Position numbers and translations under genes: made by a program. Positions 51,370 through 60,058 of a stretch of DNA of 64,000 bases are shown here, in pieces (the stretch's first letter is position 1; each line of letters opens with the position of its first letter). The notes under the pieces are model-generated. The model searched no databases. It was given only the letters and a program-made list of their open reading frames with translations, and was not told where the DNA came from. Source of the DNA: Sphingomonas caeni. Lineage in GTDB: Bacteria; Pseudomonadota; Alphaproteobacteria; Sphingomonadales; Sphingomonadaceae. The DNA lies in the NCBI RefSeq assembly GCF_026013415.1, contig NZ_JAPDOK010000002.1, forward strand, positions 62,001 through 126,000. The letters are read 5' to 3'.

Positions 51370-52445
51370 GCCCGCGGGTCAGCGTGGTGATGCCCGTCCA
51401 TGACGGGGGGCGCCACCTTGCCCGGAGCATCGGCAGCATTCTCGCGCAGAGCCTCGGCGATCTCGAGCTGATCGTGGTCGACGACGGATCGAGCGACGGC
51501 ATCGCGGAGGTGCTGGCCGGGGTCCGGGACCCGCGGCTCGTGGTGCTGCGGCAGGAGCATCGCGGCATCGTCGCGGCGCTCAACCGCGGTTGCGCGGCGG
51601 CGCGGGCCAGCTTGATCGCGCGGATGGATGCCGACGATATCGCGCGGCCCGATCGGCTCACGCTTCAGGCGGCGTTTCTCGACCGGCATCCCGGGGTCGC
51701 CGCGGTCGGCTCTGCGGTGACCTATATCGATGCCGCAGGGCGCGAGACCGGGCGGCACGCCTATCCGTGCGGCGCGGAGCGGGTCGCGCGGGCGCTGCGG
51801 CGCGGCGAGAATGCGCTGGCGCATCCGGCGGTGACGATGCGCAAGGCGGCATTCGATGCGGTCGGCGGCTATCGCGAGCGCTTCCGCCATGCCGAGGATT
51901 TCGACCTGTGGCTGCGCATGGCCGGGCGGTTCGCGCTCGATAATCTGCCCGAGCGGCTGCTCGATTATCGCCGGCATGCGGAGAGCAGCGGCTCGCGCAA
52001 TCGGCCCGCGCAGATCGTCGCCTCGCGGATCGCGGTGGCGGCGAACCGGCTGGGCCGGGCAGATCCGCTGGCGGACCGGGAGCGGCTGGTCGCGGGCGAT
52101 CTGGCGTCGATGCCCTTCACCGCCGAGGAACGCTTCGAACTCAAGATGGACATCGGCGAACTCGCGCTCGGCCGGATGCGCAATGGCGGCGCATCGGACG
52201 CGGCGCTGACCGACCTCGCGCGTGCCGTGCTGCCCGGCCTCGACTCCGCCGAACTGCCCGCGATCGCCGCCGCTGCCTTTGCCGGCGCAGCGGAGGACCG
52301 GCGCGACGCCCGCCTCGCCCGGCGGATGGCGGCGCTGGGGCGCGGCCTGATCGCGCGGGGTCAGCGTGGCGAGGGGCTGGCCTGGCTGTGGCGTGCCGCG
52401 ACGCTCGCGCTTCGGCGCGGGATGGGGCAAAAGGCCGGCGCATGA
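51366..52445 (+). CDS. Glycosyltransferase family 2
   Basis: A protein of 359 residues with a GT-A fold: RVSVVMPVHDGGRHLARSI, LELIVVDDGSSDG, the DxD-type ARMDADDIARPDRL and the acceptor-side HAEDFDLWLRM. It transfers a sugar from a nucleotide donor to a lipid-linked or protein acceptor. The C-terminal third (about 240-355) is helical and not part of the core. It starts in an ATGA overlap with the ABC gene and ends in one with the oxygenase gene. Confidence 0.9.
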   Translation: MSPRVSVVMPVHDGGRHLARSIGSILAQSLGDLELIVVDDGSSDGIAEVLAGVRDPRLVVLRQEHRGIVAALNRGCAAARASLIARMDADDIARPDRLTLQAAFLDRHPGVAAVGSAVTYIDAAGRETGRHAYPCGAERVARALRRGENALAHPAVTMRKAAFDAVGGYRERFRHAEDFDLWLRMAGRFALDNLPERLLDYRRHAESSGSRNRPAQIVASRIAVAANRLGRADPLADRERLVAGDLASMPFTAEERFELKMDIGELALGRMRNGGASDAALTDLARAVLPGLDSAELPAIAAAAFAGAAEDRRDARLARRMAALGRGLIARGQRGEGLAWLWRAATLALRRGMGQKAGA

Positions 52446-53197
52446 GCTTCCCCGCCGTTCCGCCCATCCGCCGCGACCCTTTCCCTCATGCCGTCGCCGA
52501 GGATTTCCTCGATGCGGACCTCTATCGCAGCCTGCGCGATAGTTTTCCCGAATGCCCGCCCAATAGCGGCCCGACCGGCTATTCGCTGTTCAAGGACGAT
52601 GCCGCCTATGCCGCGCTGCTCGAGGCGCAGCCCGCCTGGCGGCAGCTGTTCGACTGGACGCAGAGCCAGGCGTTCGTCGACTATATGCTCGGCGCCTTTC
52701 GCGACGATCTGGCGCGCGAGGCGCGGGTCGATCTCTCGAACGCGCGCTTCGTGGCGCATGTCGAGGACCGGGTGGAGAAGGAAGCACGTCACCTTGCCCC
52801 AACCGGCCTCGCGCCCGACGCGCTGTTCGTCCGCACCGATATCCTGCAGGGCAATGCCGGCTATGACCGCCGCCCGCATGTCGATCATCGCCGCCGCGCC
52901 GCGACGATGCTCATCTATTGCTGCGACGGCGACGAGGCGGCGATGGACGGGGGCGACCTGGTGCTCCACGACGCGGCCGGCGCGCCCGTCGAGACAATCC
53001 GCCCGCGGCACAACCGCATGGTGATGTTCCCCTGCGTCAACGCCTCGGTCCATTCGGTCTCGCCGATCCGTGCACAGGCCTCTCCCCGCAACTTCATCCA
53101 GATCACCGTGTCGAGCTCGGCCGATCTGTGGGACCCGCTCCCCGAGGCGCCGCGGCCCGGGCTGCTGGCGCGCGCGCTGCGGCGGATCAGGCGGTGA
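52442..53197 (+). CDS. 2-oxoglutarate/Fe(II)-dependent oxygenase-like protein
   Basis: A protein of 251 residues with a double-stranded beta-helix. The metal-binding HxD is in RRPHVDHRRRAATMLIYCC and the distal histidine in NASVHSVSPI. Related proteins hydroxylate small molecules, sugars or proteins, and this type is often found in surface-polysaccharide clusters. It is coupled to the GT2 gene, and its stop overlaps the convergent pyruvyl-transferase-like gene by 11 nt. Confidence 0.8.
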   Translation: MSFPAVPPIRRDPFPHAVAEDFLDADLYRSLRDSFPECPPNSGPTGYSLFKDDAAYAALLEAQPAWRQLFDWTQSQAFVDYMLGAFRDDLAREARVDLSNARFVAHVEDRVEKEARHLAPTGLAPDALFVRTDILQGNAGYDRRPHVDHRRRAATMLIYCCDGDEAAMDGGDLVLHDAAGAPVETIRPRHNRMVMFPCVNASVHSVSPIRAQASPRNFIQITVSSSADLWDPLPEAPRPGLLARALRRIRR

Positions 53198-54059
53198 GCA
53201 AAGGCGAGGCCCGGACCCGCGCGATCAGCGCCTCGCGGAACGGCAGATAGCGATCCGGATTGGGCGGCGGCGCGGCGAAATCGAAGCCGTGGCGCCCGGC
53301 GATGAAGTCCTTGGCCGAGCAGGCGAGCGCCAGCCGCATCGCGGGCTCGAGCCGGTAATGACCGGGCCATTGCGTGACGAACAGCACCGGCGTGCCGAGC
53401 GCGAGGCAGGGCAAGGCGCAATGGATGCGGCTGGTCACCACCGCCTTGGCCCGCGCATAGAGATCGAGCAAAGCGGCCGCCTTTTCGAGCCGTTGATGCG
53501 GATCGCGGGTGGCGCGGTCGATATGGGTGGTGACGACCGGCGCGGAGGTCACCGTCCGCAGCGCCGCCAGTTCGGCGGGCCCGAGATCGCACGCGATCAC
53601 CGCATCGCCGCGAGCAACCTCGGGTCGCGGCAAGGTGAGCGTCAGGCAGCCCGAATGATAGGCGTCGATCCCCGCACGCTGGAGCAGATCGAGCGTCGAA
53701 GGGTCGCGCGCGCCGACGGGTCCGTGGCGTTCGAGCCAGGCGCGCCCCTCGCCCCGCAGCATCCGTTCGGCAGCCGTACGGTTCCAGAAGGCACGAGGTC
53801 CACCGGGCCGGTCGCGGCTCAGGTGCAACGAGGTGACCAGCGGCGCGAACCTCGGATGCGGCGGCCAGTGGCGCGGCCGGTGCATGAACCAGCCGTTGAG
53901 GATCATCGCGACCTCGGCGCCCGGATCGCGATCGAGCGCCTCACGGCTCACCAGCCGGTCGACGCGCGGCAGCCAGGTCCGCGCGGCGATGCTCTGGATT
54001 TCGTCGCCGAGATTGTGCGACAGGGGATAGCAGAGCATCGCGAAGCAGCTATCGGCCAT
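53187..54059 (-). CDS. Polysaccharide pyruvyl transferase-like protein
   Basis: A protein of 290 residues with the family layout: LSHNLGDEIQSIAA near the N-terminus, GPVGARDPSTLDLLQRAGI in the middle and VVTSRIHCALPCLALGTPVLFV near the C-terminus. Pyruvyl transferases add pyruvate ketals from phosphoenolpyruvate to glycans. The start at 54059 has a strong GGGAGGGGG site. Its ATG lies on the complement of the sulfotransferase ATG (CCATGG), so the two divergent genes share CATG. Confidence 0.85.
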   Translation of the reverse strand: MADSCFAMLCYPLSHNLGDEIQSIAARTWLPRVDRLVSREALDRDPGAEVAMILNGWFMHRPRHWPPHPRFAPLVTSLHLSRDRPGGPRAFWNRTAAERMLRGEGRAWLERHGPVGARDPSTLDLLQRAGIDAYHSGCLTLTLPRPEVARGDAVIACDLGPAELAALRTVTSAPVVTTHIDRATRDPHQRLEKAAALLDLYARAKAVVTSRIHCALPCLALGTPVLFVTQWPGHYRLEPAMRLALACSAKDFIAGRHGFDFAAPPPNPDRYLPFREALIARVRASPLLTA

Positions 54060-55041
54060 GGCACCCCCTCCCTCGCCCGAACGGGACGGCGACCCTAGCC
54101 GAGGCGAGCCCGGCCCGCAGCCCCTGTTCATCGGCGGGCCGCACCGATCGGGCACGGGCATGGTGCGCGCAATCCTGGGGTCGAACAGCCAGTTGGCGCT
54201 GCCGCCCAAGGAATATCAATTCTTCGATACCCCGCCGGTGCGCGGCAATGACGATTGGGCGCGCGCGCCAGAGACGGTGCTCGCGGCGATCCTGGACTGG
54301 CCCAAACTGCGCGAATGGGGCCTGGCGCCGGGCAGCGCCGAGGCGATGCTGGCGGCGAGCGACCGGTCGCCGGGCGCCATCTATGCCGCGCCCTTGCGCG
54401 CCTATGCCGCGGCGGCGGGCAAGCCGCGCTTCGGGGAGAAGACCCCCTATCTCGAGCGCCGGTTCGAGACCCTGCTCGCCTGGTTCGGACCGGGCCTGCG
54501 CTTCGTCCAGCTGATCCGCGATCCGATCCCCACCTATGTCTCGCTCTGCCATCAGGGCGGCGCGCGGCAGGTGATCGACCCGCTGCGCTTCGCCCGGAGC
54601 TGGCGGTCGAGCGCGCTGCGCGGGCTCGATCATGCGCGGCGCTTTCCGGCGCAGTTCATGCTCGTCCCCTATGAGGAATTCACCCAGGCGCCTGCGGCCT
54701 GGACGCGGCGGTTGTGCGATTTCGCCGGGCTGCCGCACGAGATCGAGGCGATGCTCGCGATGAAGGATTTCGCGCGCAAGCGGAATTCGAGCTTCGGCGA
54801 GGATGCGCCCGGGGGCACGAACCATGTCGGCGAGCCCGCTGGACATCCCGCGCCGTCGCGGCTCGACGCGTGGATCATCGCGCACGAACTGGGGCCGCTG
54901 CGGGACGGCATCGGCGGCTTGGCGGACGAGGAGTTGCCGCTCGACCTGATCGGCGCGGAGGAGCGGGGCAAATCCTCCGTCGCGGCACGCGCGAGCGTGC
55001 TGACCACCCGCGCCTGGACCCGCCTCATTCAACGCGCATAG
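54058..55041 (+). CDS. Sulfotransferase
   Basis: A protein of 327 residues with the PAPS 5'-phosphosulfate loop LFIGGPHRSGTGMVRA near residue 25 and the 3'-phosphate part VQLIRDPIPTYVSL. It would transfer sulfate from PAPS to a glycan or other acceptor. The only sensible start is the ATG at 54058; a later start would cut the PAPS loop. No clear ribosome-binding site precedes it. Its stop overlaps the convergent GT4 gene by 13 nt. Confidence 0.85.
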   Translation: MAPPPSPERDGDPSRGEPGPQPLFIGGPHRSGTGMVRAILGSNSQLALPPKEYQFFDTPPVRGNDDWARAPETVLAAILDWPKLREWGLAPGSAEAMLAASDRSPGAIYAAPLRAYAAAAGKPRFGEKTPYLERRFETLLAWFGPGLRFVQLIRDPIPTYVSLCHQGGARQVIDPLRFARSWRSSALRGLDHARRFPAQFMLVPYEEFTQAPAAWTRRLCDFAGLPHEIEAMLAMKDFARKRNSSFGEDAPGGTNHVGEPAGHPAPSRLDAWIIAHELGPLRDGIGGLADEELPLDLIGAEERGKSSVAARASVLTTRAWTRLIQRA

Positions 55042-56135
55042 CGCTCGATCGCGGCGAGATAGGCGTCGATCTGCCCCTCGGCGAAGCTGCGCGCGCGTTC
55101 GATGAGTTGCGCAGGCGGCGTCGGGCGATCGAGCATCGCCGCCATCGCCTGGGCCATTGCGTGCGCATCGCCCACCGGCACCAGCGCGCCGTGGCGGCCC
55201 TGCTCGAGCACGAACGCGTTGCCGCCGGGGGCATCGGTCGCGACCACCGGACAGCCGACCGCCATCGCTTCGACCAGCGCGTTCGAGAAACCCTCGGTCC
55301 GCGACGAGAGCAGGAAGAGCTGGGCGCGGCGGACATGGTGCCAGGGCTTGAGCCGGCGCCCGAGGAAATGCACGTCAGCGGCGATCCCCAGTTCCCGAGC
55401 CATCGCCTCGAGTGCGCCGCGCTCGGGCCCGTCGCCGAGGATGACCAGCCGGAGCGGCCGCTGTACGCGGACCAGCGCGACTGCCCGCAACAAGGTCGCG
55501 ACATCCTTGTTGTCGTCGAGCCGGTTGACCGCGATCGCCACCGGCGCATCGCCCTCGGGCCAGTCGCTCACCATATCCGCTTCGGCATCGTCGAACACTG
55601 CGCAGGCCGAGGGATTGGGGATGAACTCGAGCCGCTCCGCGGGCAGTTTCGCGTGGCCGATCAGCTCCGCCGCGATCGGCGCGGCGTTGACGAAGATCCG
55701 CGCGGCGCGGCGATAGATCAGCGCGATCTGCGCCCGGAGTGCCTGGTAGCGCAGCCACGAAACCGCGCGGATCGCGGTGAGGTTCATGCCGCCCTCGACG
55801 ATCACGATGGGCGTATTCGTGCCGCTACCAAGCCGCGCGACGATGCCGAACACCGCGGCATGATGCATCACACAGACCAGGATGCGCGGGCGCGCCGCGC
55901 GCAGATAGCGCCGCACCGGCACGAAGAAATAGCGCGACCGGCGCAGCTTGAGTTCGACGATGCGGACCGCGGGATGCACTTCGCCGCGCAGCAGCCCGTC
56001 GGCATCGATGGCGACGAGCAGATCGACCGCGCGGCCGCGCCTGGCGAAACCATTGGCGAGCACCACCGTCTTGCGCTCGGCGCCGCCCGGCTCAAGTGTC
56101 GGAATGAAGAAGCAAATCGGACGGCGATCGGTCAT
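55029..56135 (-). CDS. Glycosyltransferase family 4 (GT-B)
   Basis: A protein of 368 residues with a GT-B fold: FFIPTLEPGGAERKTVVLANGFARRG at the N-terminus, VAIAVNRLDDNKDVATLLRA and the donor-site SSRTEGFSNALVEAMAVGCPVVATDAPGG. It is a retaining glycosyltransferase acting on a lipid-linked or surface glycan. The start at 56135 gives the family N-terminus; the longer antisense frame runs through asnB and is not used. Confidence 0.92.
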   Translation of the reverse strand: MTDRRPICFFIPTLEPGGAERKTVVLANGFARRGRAVDLLVAIDADGLLRGEVHPAVRIVELKLRRSRYFFVPVRRYLRAARPRILVCVMHHAAVFGIVARLGSGTNTPIVIVEGGMNLTAIRAVSWLRYQALRAQIALIYRRAARIFVNAAPIAAELIGHAKLPAERLEFIPNPSACAVFDDAEADMVSDWPEGDAPVAIAVNRLDDNKDVATLLRAVALVRVQRPLRLVILGDGPERGALEAMARELGIAADVHFLGRRLKPWHHVRRAQLFLLSSRTEGFSNALVEAMAVGCPVVATDAPGGNAFVLEQGRHGALVPVGDAHAMAQAMAAMLDRPTPPAQLIERARSFAEGQIDAYLAAIERYAR

Positions 56136-56183
56136 TGGCCCGCGGCTTTGACATGATCGGCCGCCTCGTGAAAGGGTTCGGCG

Positions 56184-58076
56184 GTGTGCGCGATCGCCGG
56201 CTTTCTCCAGCTCCACGCGCCGGCCGTCGCTGACGCCGGCGCCGTGATCGCGCGCATGGCCGAGGTGCAGCGGCACCGTGGCCCCGACGATGGCGGGACC
56301 TGGCTCGACCCCGAGAGCGGCATCGCGCTGGGGCATCGCCGGCTGAGCGTGGTCGACCTGTCGCCCGAGGGCGCGCAGCCCATGGCGTCGCGCACCGGAC
56401 GCTATGCGATCGTGTTCAACGGCGAGATCTACAACCACCGCACGCTTCGTGCCGAGCTCGACGGGCTCGAACCGGCAAGACCCTGGCGCGGCCATTCGGA
56501 TACCGAGACGCTGCTCGCCGCGATCGAGCGCTGGGGTGTCGCGGGCGCGATCGAGCGTTCGGTGGGGATGTTCGCAATCGGGATCTGGGACAAGCAGGAG
56601 CGGGTGCTGACCCTCGCCCGCGACCGGATGGGCGAGAAGCCGATTTATTACGGCCACGTGGGCGGCGCCTTCGTCTTCGCCTCCGAACTCAAGGCGTTCG
56701 ATCGCTTTCCGGGGTTCGAAGCCGCCATAGATGACGAGGCGCTGGGGCTCTATTGCTGGTTCAACCAGGTCCCCGCGCCGCGCTCGATCTTCCGCGGTGT
56801 GCGCAAGCTGCGCCCGGGGACGATGCTGACGCTCGACCCGCAGGGCCACGAGACCGAGCGGACCTATTGGACGCTCGAAACCTCGCTCGCCGCACCGCGT
56901 TTTGCGGGTTCGGCGGAGGAGGCGGCGGAGCAGGTCGAACGGCTGCTGACAGAGGCGGTGCGGCTCCAGGCGGTCGCCGATGTGCCGGTGGGAGCTTTCC
57001 TCTCGGGCGGGATCGATTCGAGCGCGGTCGTCGCGCTGATGCGCGAGAACTCCTCCCGGGTGAAGACCTTCTCGCTCGGTTTCGACGACCCCGCATGCGA
57101 CGAGCGCCACCACGCCCGCGCGGTGGCGGCGCATCTCGGCACCGATCACAGCGAACTCGAGGTGACCGCCGCCGACGCGCTCGCGCTGATCCCCTCGCTC
57201 CCGCAAATCTGGGACGAGCCCTTCGCCGATTCGTCGCAGATCCCGGTCGCCCTGGTCTCGCGGCTGGCGCGCGAGCAGGTGACGGTGAGCCTGAGCGGCG
57301 ATGGCGGCGACGAGCTGTTCTGCGGCTATCCGAGCCATGTCGCCTCGGCATCGATCGAGAAGCTGCCGGGCAAGGCGGCGCTCGCCGCGGCGCTGCGCAG
57401 GCTCCCGCCTGACGCGGTGGCAAAGGTCTATGACCGCCTCCCGTTCGCGCCAGGCAAGCCGATGACCGCCGCGCGCGTGACGAGCATCGTCCACCGCCTC
57501 GGGCTGAGCGGCCCGGCCGAGCGCTTCATCGCGGCGACGGCGGATTGGCGCGGCGAGGCGGGGCTGCTTGCGCAAGGCGCAGTCTCGCCGCTGGCCCTGG
57601 GCCGCTTCACGCGTCCGCCGGGCGTCGATCTCCCGACCTTTTTCGCTTCGCTCGACGCGCGCACCTATCTGCCCGACGATCTGCTGGCGAAGGTCGATCG
57701 CGGCGCGATGGCGGTGAGCCTCGAGACGCGGATGCCGATGCTCGATCACCGGCTGGTCGATTTCGCTTTCACCCTGCCAGCGTCGATCGGGCTCCATCGG
57801 GGCGAGAGCAAATGGCCGCTGCGCCGCCTGCTCGAAAAGCGCGTGCCGCGCGCGCTGAACGACCGGCCCAAACAGGGGTTCAGCGTGCCCCTCGCCACCT
57901 GGCTGCGCGGCCCGCTCCGCGACTGGGCGGACGATCTGCTTGCTCCGTCCGCGCTCACACGCTTCGACGCAACGGCGGTGCAGGCGCTATGGCGCGATCA
58001 TCGCGCCGGGCTCGCCGACAACAGCCGCCGGCTCTGGGCGGTACTGATGTTCCAGGCCTGGGCGGCGCGGCGTTAG
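56184..58076 (+). CDS. asnB: Asparagine synthetase-like amidotransferase
   Basis: A protein of 630 residues with an N-terminal class II glutamine amidotransferase (C2 nucleophile after the GTG start, RHRGPDDGG, FNGEIYNH) and a C-terminal synthetase domain with the PP-loop FLSGGIDSSAV and SGDGGDELFCGY. Its place in a glycan cluster fits either asparagine synthesis or an amidation of a glycan or uronic acid. It is divergent from the GT4 gene. The GTG at 56184 has AAAGGG upstream. Confidence 0.93.
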   Translation: MCAIAGFLQLHAPAVADAGAVIARMAEVQRHRGPDDGGTWLDPESGIALGHRRLSVVDLSPEGAQPMASRTGRYAIVFNGEIYNHRTLRAELDGLEPARPWRGHSDTETLLAAIERWGVAGAIERSVGMFAIGIWDKQERVLTLARDRMGEKPIYYGHVGGAFVFASELKAFDRFPGFEAAIDDEALGLYCWFNQVPAPRSIFRGVRKLRPGTMLTLDPQGHETERTYWTLETSLAAPRFAGSAEEAAEQVERLLTEAVRLQAVADVPVGAFLSGGIDSSAVVALMRENSSRVKTFSLGFDDPACDERHHARAVAAHLGTDHSELEVTAADALALIPSLPQIWDEPFADSSQIPVALVSRLAREQVTVSLSGDGGDELFCGYPSHVASASIEKLPGKAALAAALRRLPPDAVAKVYDRLPFAPGKPMTAARVTSIVHRLGLSGPAERFIAATADWRGEAGLLAQGAVSPLALGRFTRPPGVDLPTFFASLDARTYLPDDLLAKVDRGAMAVSLETRMPMLDHRLVDFAFTLPASIGLHRGESKWPLRRLLEKRVPRALNDRPKQGFSVPLATWLRGPLRDWADDLLAPSALTRFDATAVQALWRDHRAGLADNSRRLWAVLMFQAWAARR

Positions 58077-58342
58077 GATGCGTGGAGGGCGAGCGACTGG
58101 GCGGCGATCGCGACCTGGGTGCGGTTGCGCACGTTGAGCTTGCGCATCAGCGCGGTCATGTGCGCCTTCACCGTCGCTTCGGCGATCCCGAGCTCATAGG
58201 CGATCTGCTTGTTGAGCTGGCCCGAATGGACACCGCGCAACACCTTGATCTGGGTGGGCGTGAGCCGAACATCGGCGATCGCGCCCGCTGCTGCCGGCAT
58301 CGCCTTCACCGTCTGGTTCGCTTCCTGGACGGTCCCCGTCAT
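58073..58342 (-). CDS. Orphan LuxR-type helix-turn-helix protein
   Basis: A protein of 89 residues made only of a GerE/LuxR DNA-binding domain (RLTPTQIKVLRGVHSGQLNKQIAYELGIAEATVKAHMTALMRKLNVRNRTQVAIAA) after a short leader, with no receiver or sensor domain. It has its own GAGAGGG site before the ATG, so it looks like a real gene and not a fragment. It overlaps the asnB stop by 4 nt in convergent orientation. It may be an inhibitor or a constitutively active regulator of the neighbouring cluster; this is inference. Confidence 0.8.
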   Translation of the reverse strand: MTGTVQEANQTVKAMPAAAGAIADVRLTPTQIKVLRGVHSGQLNKQIAYELGIAEATVKAHMTALMRKLNVRNRTQVAIAAQSLALHAS

Positions 58343-58657
58343 GTTTCCCTCTCCCTCGCCGCACGGGCTTGATCGATTGTCCCGGCCTTCCCGGTTGATC
58401 CAGAATCGGTTGGACAGATTTCACTATGTTCCGCCCGGTTTGACGGAAGCAAGCGCTTTTTTGCTGTCGAAAGCCGAAAACCTGTCTTACAGATCAGGCC
58501 GAATCGCAAAAAGTCGAGGACTTCCGCGCAGGACAACGATGTCAGGAAAAATGCGCGGCGAAGGACCATAAGGGGCCGGACTCGCCATGGTGGCGGGGCT
58601 CGGCTACATCGATCGGACAGCGGAAATATCCGCGCACGGGCTTGGAGGGGATCTGCC
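58343..58657. other. Intergenic region between LuxR-like and GntR genes
   Basis: These 315 bases hold no credible gene. The stretch 58425-58515 is clearly less GC-rich than its surroundings and probably contains the divergent promoters. It includes the octamer palindrome AAGCGCTT near 58452 and CCTG/CAGG arms at 58483-58502. I find no firm -35/-10 pair. Confidence 0.5.
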
Positions 58658-59335
58658 GTGCAAGAGGGCAGGCTGGCGGATCGCGCCTATACCGCGATCG
58701 TCGGGATCATCAACGAGGACGATCTGGCGCCGGGCGACCGGCTGCCGTCCGAGGCGCGGCTGGCGGAAACGTTCGGCATGTCGCGGACGATCGTGCGCGA
58801 GGCGCTGGTGCGGCTCGCCGCCGACGGGATCACCGAGGCGCGGCGCGGCGCGGGCTCCTATGTCAAGCGCCGCCCGTCCGCGCGGCTGGGCTCGCACGTG
58901 CCGATGGACGGGTTGGCCGGGACGCTCGGCACCTATGAGGTCCGCTTCGTCCTGGAGGCCGAAGCCGCGCGGCTGGCCGCGCAGCGGCGCTCGCATCAGC
59001 AAATGGAAGCGATCGAAACCGCGCTCGAGGCGCTGCGCACCGCCCTGCTCTCGAGCGCGCCGGCGCATGACGAGGATTGGCTGCTCCACCGCGCGATCGC
59101 CGAGGCGACCGGCAACAGCGCGTTCGTCGATATCTTCGATAATCTCGAGACCGAGGTGAGCAAGATCCTGCGCGCCGGGGTCGAGATTTCGCGCTCGCGC
59201 CCGCCCGAGGTGATCGGCGCGATGATGGACGAGCATGACGCCATCGTCGATGCGATCCGCGCGCAGGATGGCGACGGCGCGGCGCTCGCGATGCGCTGGC
59301 ATTTGTCGCAGGGCCGCAAGCGGCTGATGCCCTGA
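58658..59335 (+). CDS. FadR-type GntR transcriptional regulator
   Basis: A protein of 225 residues with an N-terminal winged helix (LAPGDRLPSEARLAETFGMSRTIVREALVRLAADGITEARRGAGSYV) and a C-terminal all-helical FCD ligand domain (LEAEAARLAAQRR, DEDWLLHRAIAEATGNSAF, MMDEHDAIVDAI). FCD regulators sense sugar acids or other carboxylates. The GTG start has GGAGGGG eight bases upstream. It lies directly before gluconokinase (opposite strand, tail to tail) and two carbohydrate genes, so it likely controls this locus. Confidence 0.92.
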   Translation: MQEGRLADRAYTAIVGIINEDDLAPGDRLPSEARLAETFGMSRTIVREALVRLAADGITEARRGAGSYVKRRPSARLGSHVPMDGLAGTLGTYEVRFVLEAEAARLAAQRRSHQQMEAIETALEALRTALLSSAPAHDEDWLLHRAIAEATGNSAFVDIFDNLETEVSKILRAGVEISRSRPPEVIGAMMDEHDAIVDAIRAQDGDGAALAMRWHLSQGRKRLMP

Positions 59336-59875
59336 TCAGGAATAGCTTTCCACGGTGATCGCGGCCTGCGCCCAGTCGAGCACGTCGCCGCGCAGCTCGT
59401 CGACCGGGCGATAGCAATGCAGCGCCAGCGCGCGCTCATCGGCCGCGGGCCGTTCGAGCGCGGCGAACTGGCTGTCGAGCAGGCTGGCCGGCATATAATG
59501 CCGTGCGCGGGCGGCGAGGCGCTCGGCGATCTCCTCGCGCTCGCCATCGAGCAGCACGAACAGCAACGGCACCCCCGCGGCGCGCTCGAGCCGCTCGCGA
59601 TAGCTGCGCTTGAGCGCCGAGCAGGCGGCGATGGCGAGCCCGCCTTCGCGCACCGCATCGCCGATCGCGGCGCCCAGCCGGTCGAGCCAGGGCCAGCGGT
59701 CGGCGTCCTGGAGCGGCTTGCCCGCACGCATCTTGGCGATGCTGGCGGGCGCGTGGAAATCATCGCCCTCGAAGGCGGGGCAGGCGAGGTGCAGCGCGAG
59801 ATGCCCGATCAGCGTCGATTTGCCGCAACCGCTCACCCCCATCGCGACGATCGCACAGGGCGGCAATCCGGTCAT
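59336..59875 (-). CDS. gntK: Gluconokinase
   Basis: A protein of 179 residues, full length for the GntK/shikimate-kinase-like family, with Walker A AMGVSGCGKSTL, EGDDFHAPASIAKMRAGKPLQDADRWPWLDRL and CSALKRSYRERLE. It phosphorylates gluconate to 6-phosphogluconate for the Entner-Doudoroff pathway. The start at 59875 is chosen because it sits just before the conserved strand; a GTG at 59893 is the alternative. Confidence 0.93.
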   Translation of the reverse strand: MTGLPPCAIVAMGVSGCGKSTLIGHLALHLACPAFEGDDFHAPASIAKMRAGKPLQDADRWPWLDRLGAAIGDAVREGGLAIAACSALKRSYRERLERAAGVPLLFVLLDGEREEIAERLAARARHYMPASLLDSQFAALERPAADERALALHCYRPVDELRGDVLDWAQAAITVESYS

Positions 59876-59940
59876 GATCGGCTGTGCTTGCACCCTGTTT
59901 CCCCGGTTCCGGCAATAAGCGCGCCAACGTCGCCGCATGT

Positions 59941-59970
59941 CCCCTATAGCGTTAGATGTTCGCACCCGCG
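59941..59970. promoter_or_regulatory. Shared upstream motif, copy 1
   Basis: This 30-bp stretch, 118 bp upstream of the start at 60059, matches 63141-63170 at 21 of 30 bases. The common core is TAGATGyTCGCACnCG preceded by CTATrG. See the second copy and the finding. Confidence 0.45.
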
Positions 59971-60058
59971 CCATTTGACCATTGCGACCTTTGTCGCGGT
60001 CGCGGGGGCAGCGGGCAATGGTATCCAGCAATATCGCGCGCGGAAGAGGGTGAGCGGC

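Noticed and set aside
56184..58076. Lasso-peptide-type reading of the AsnB plus ABC transporter neighbourhood
   Set aside because: There is no precursor peptide, no transglutaminase-like B protein and no RRE domain, and the synthetase keeps a full glutaminase with C2, so it is an ordinary amidotransferase in a glycan cluster.
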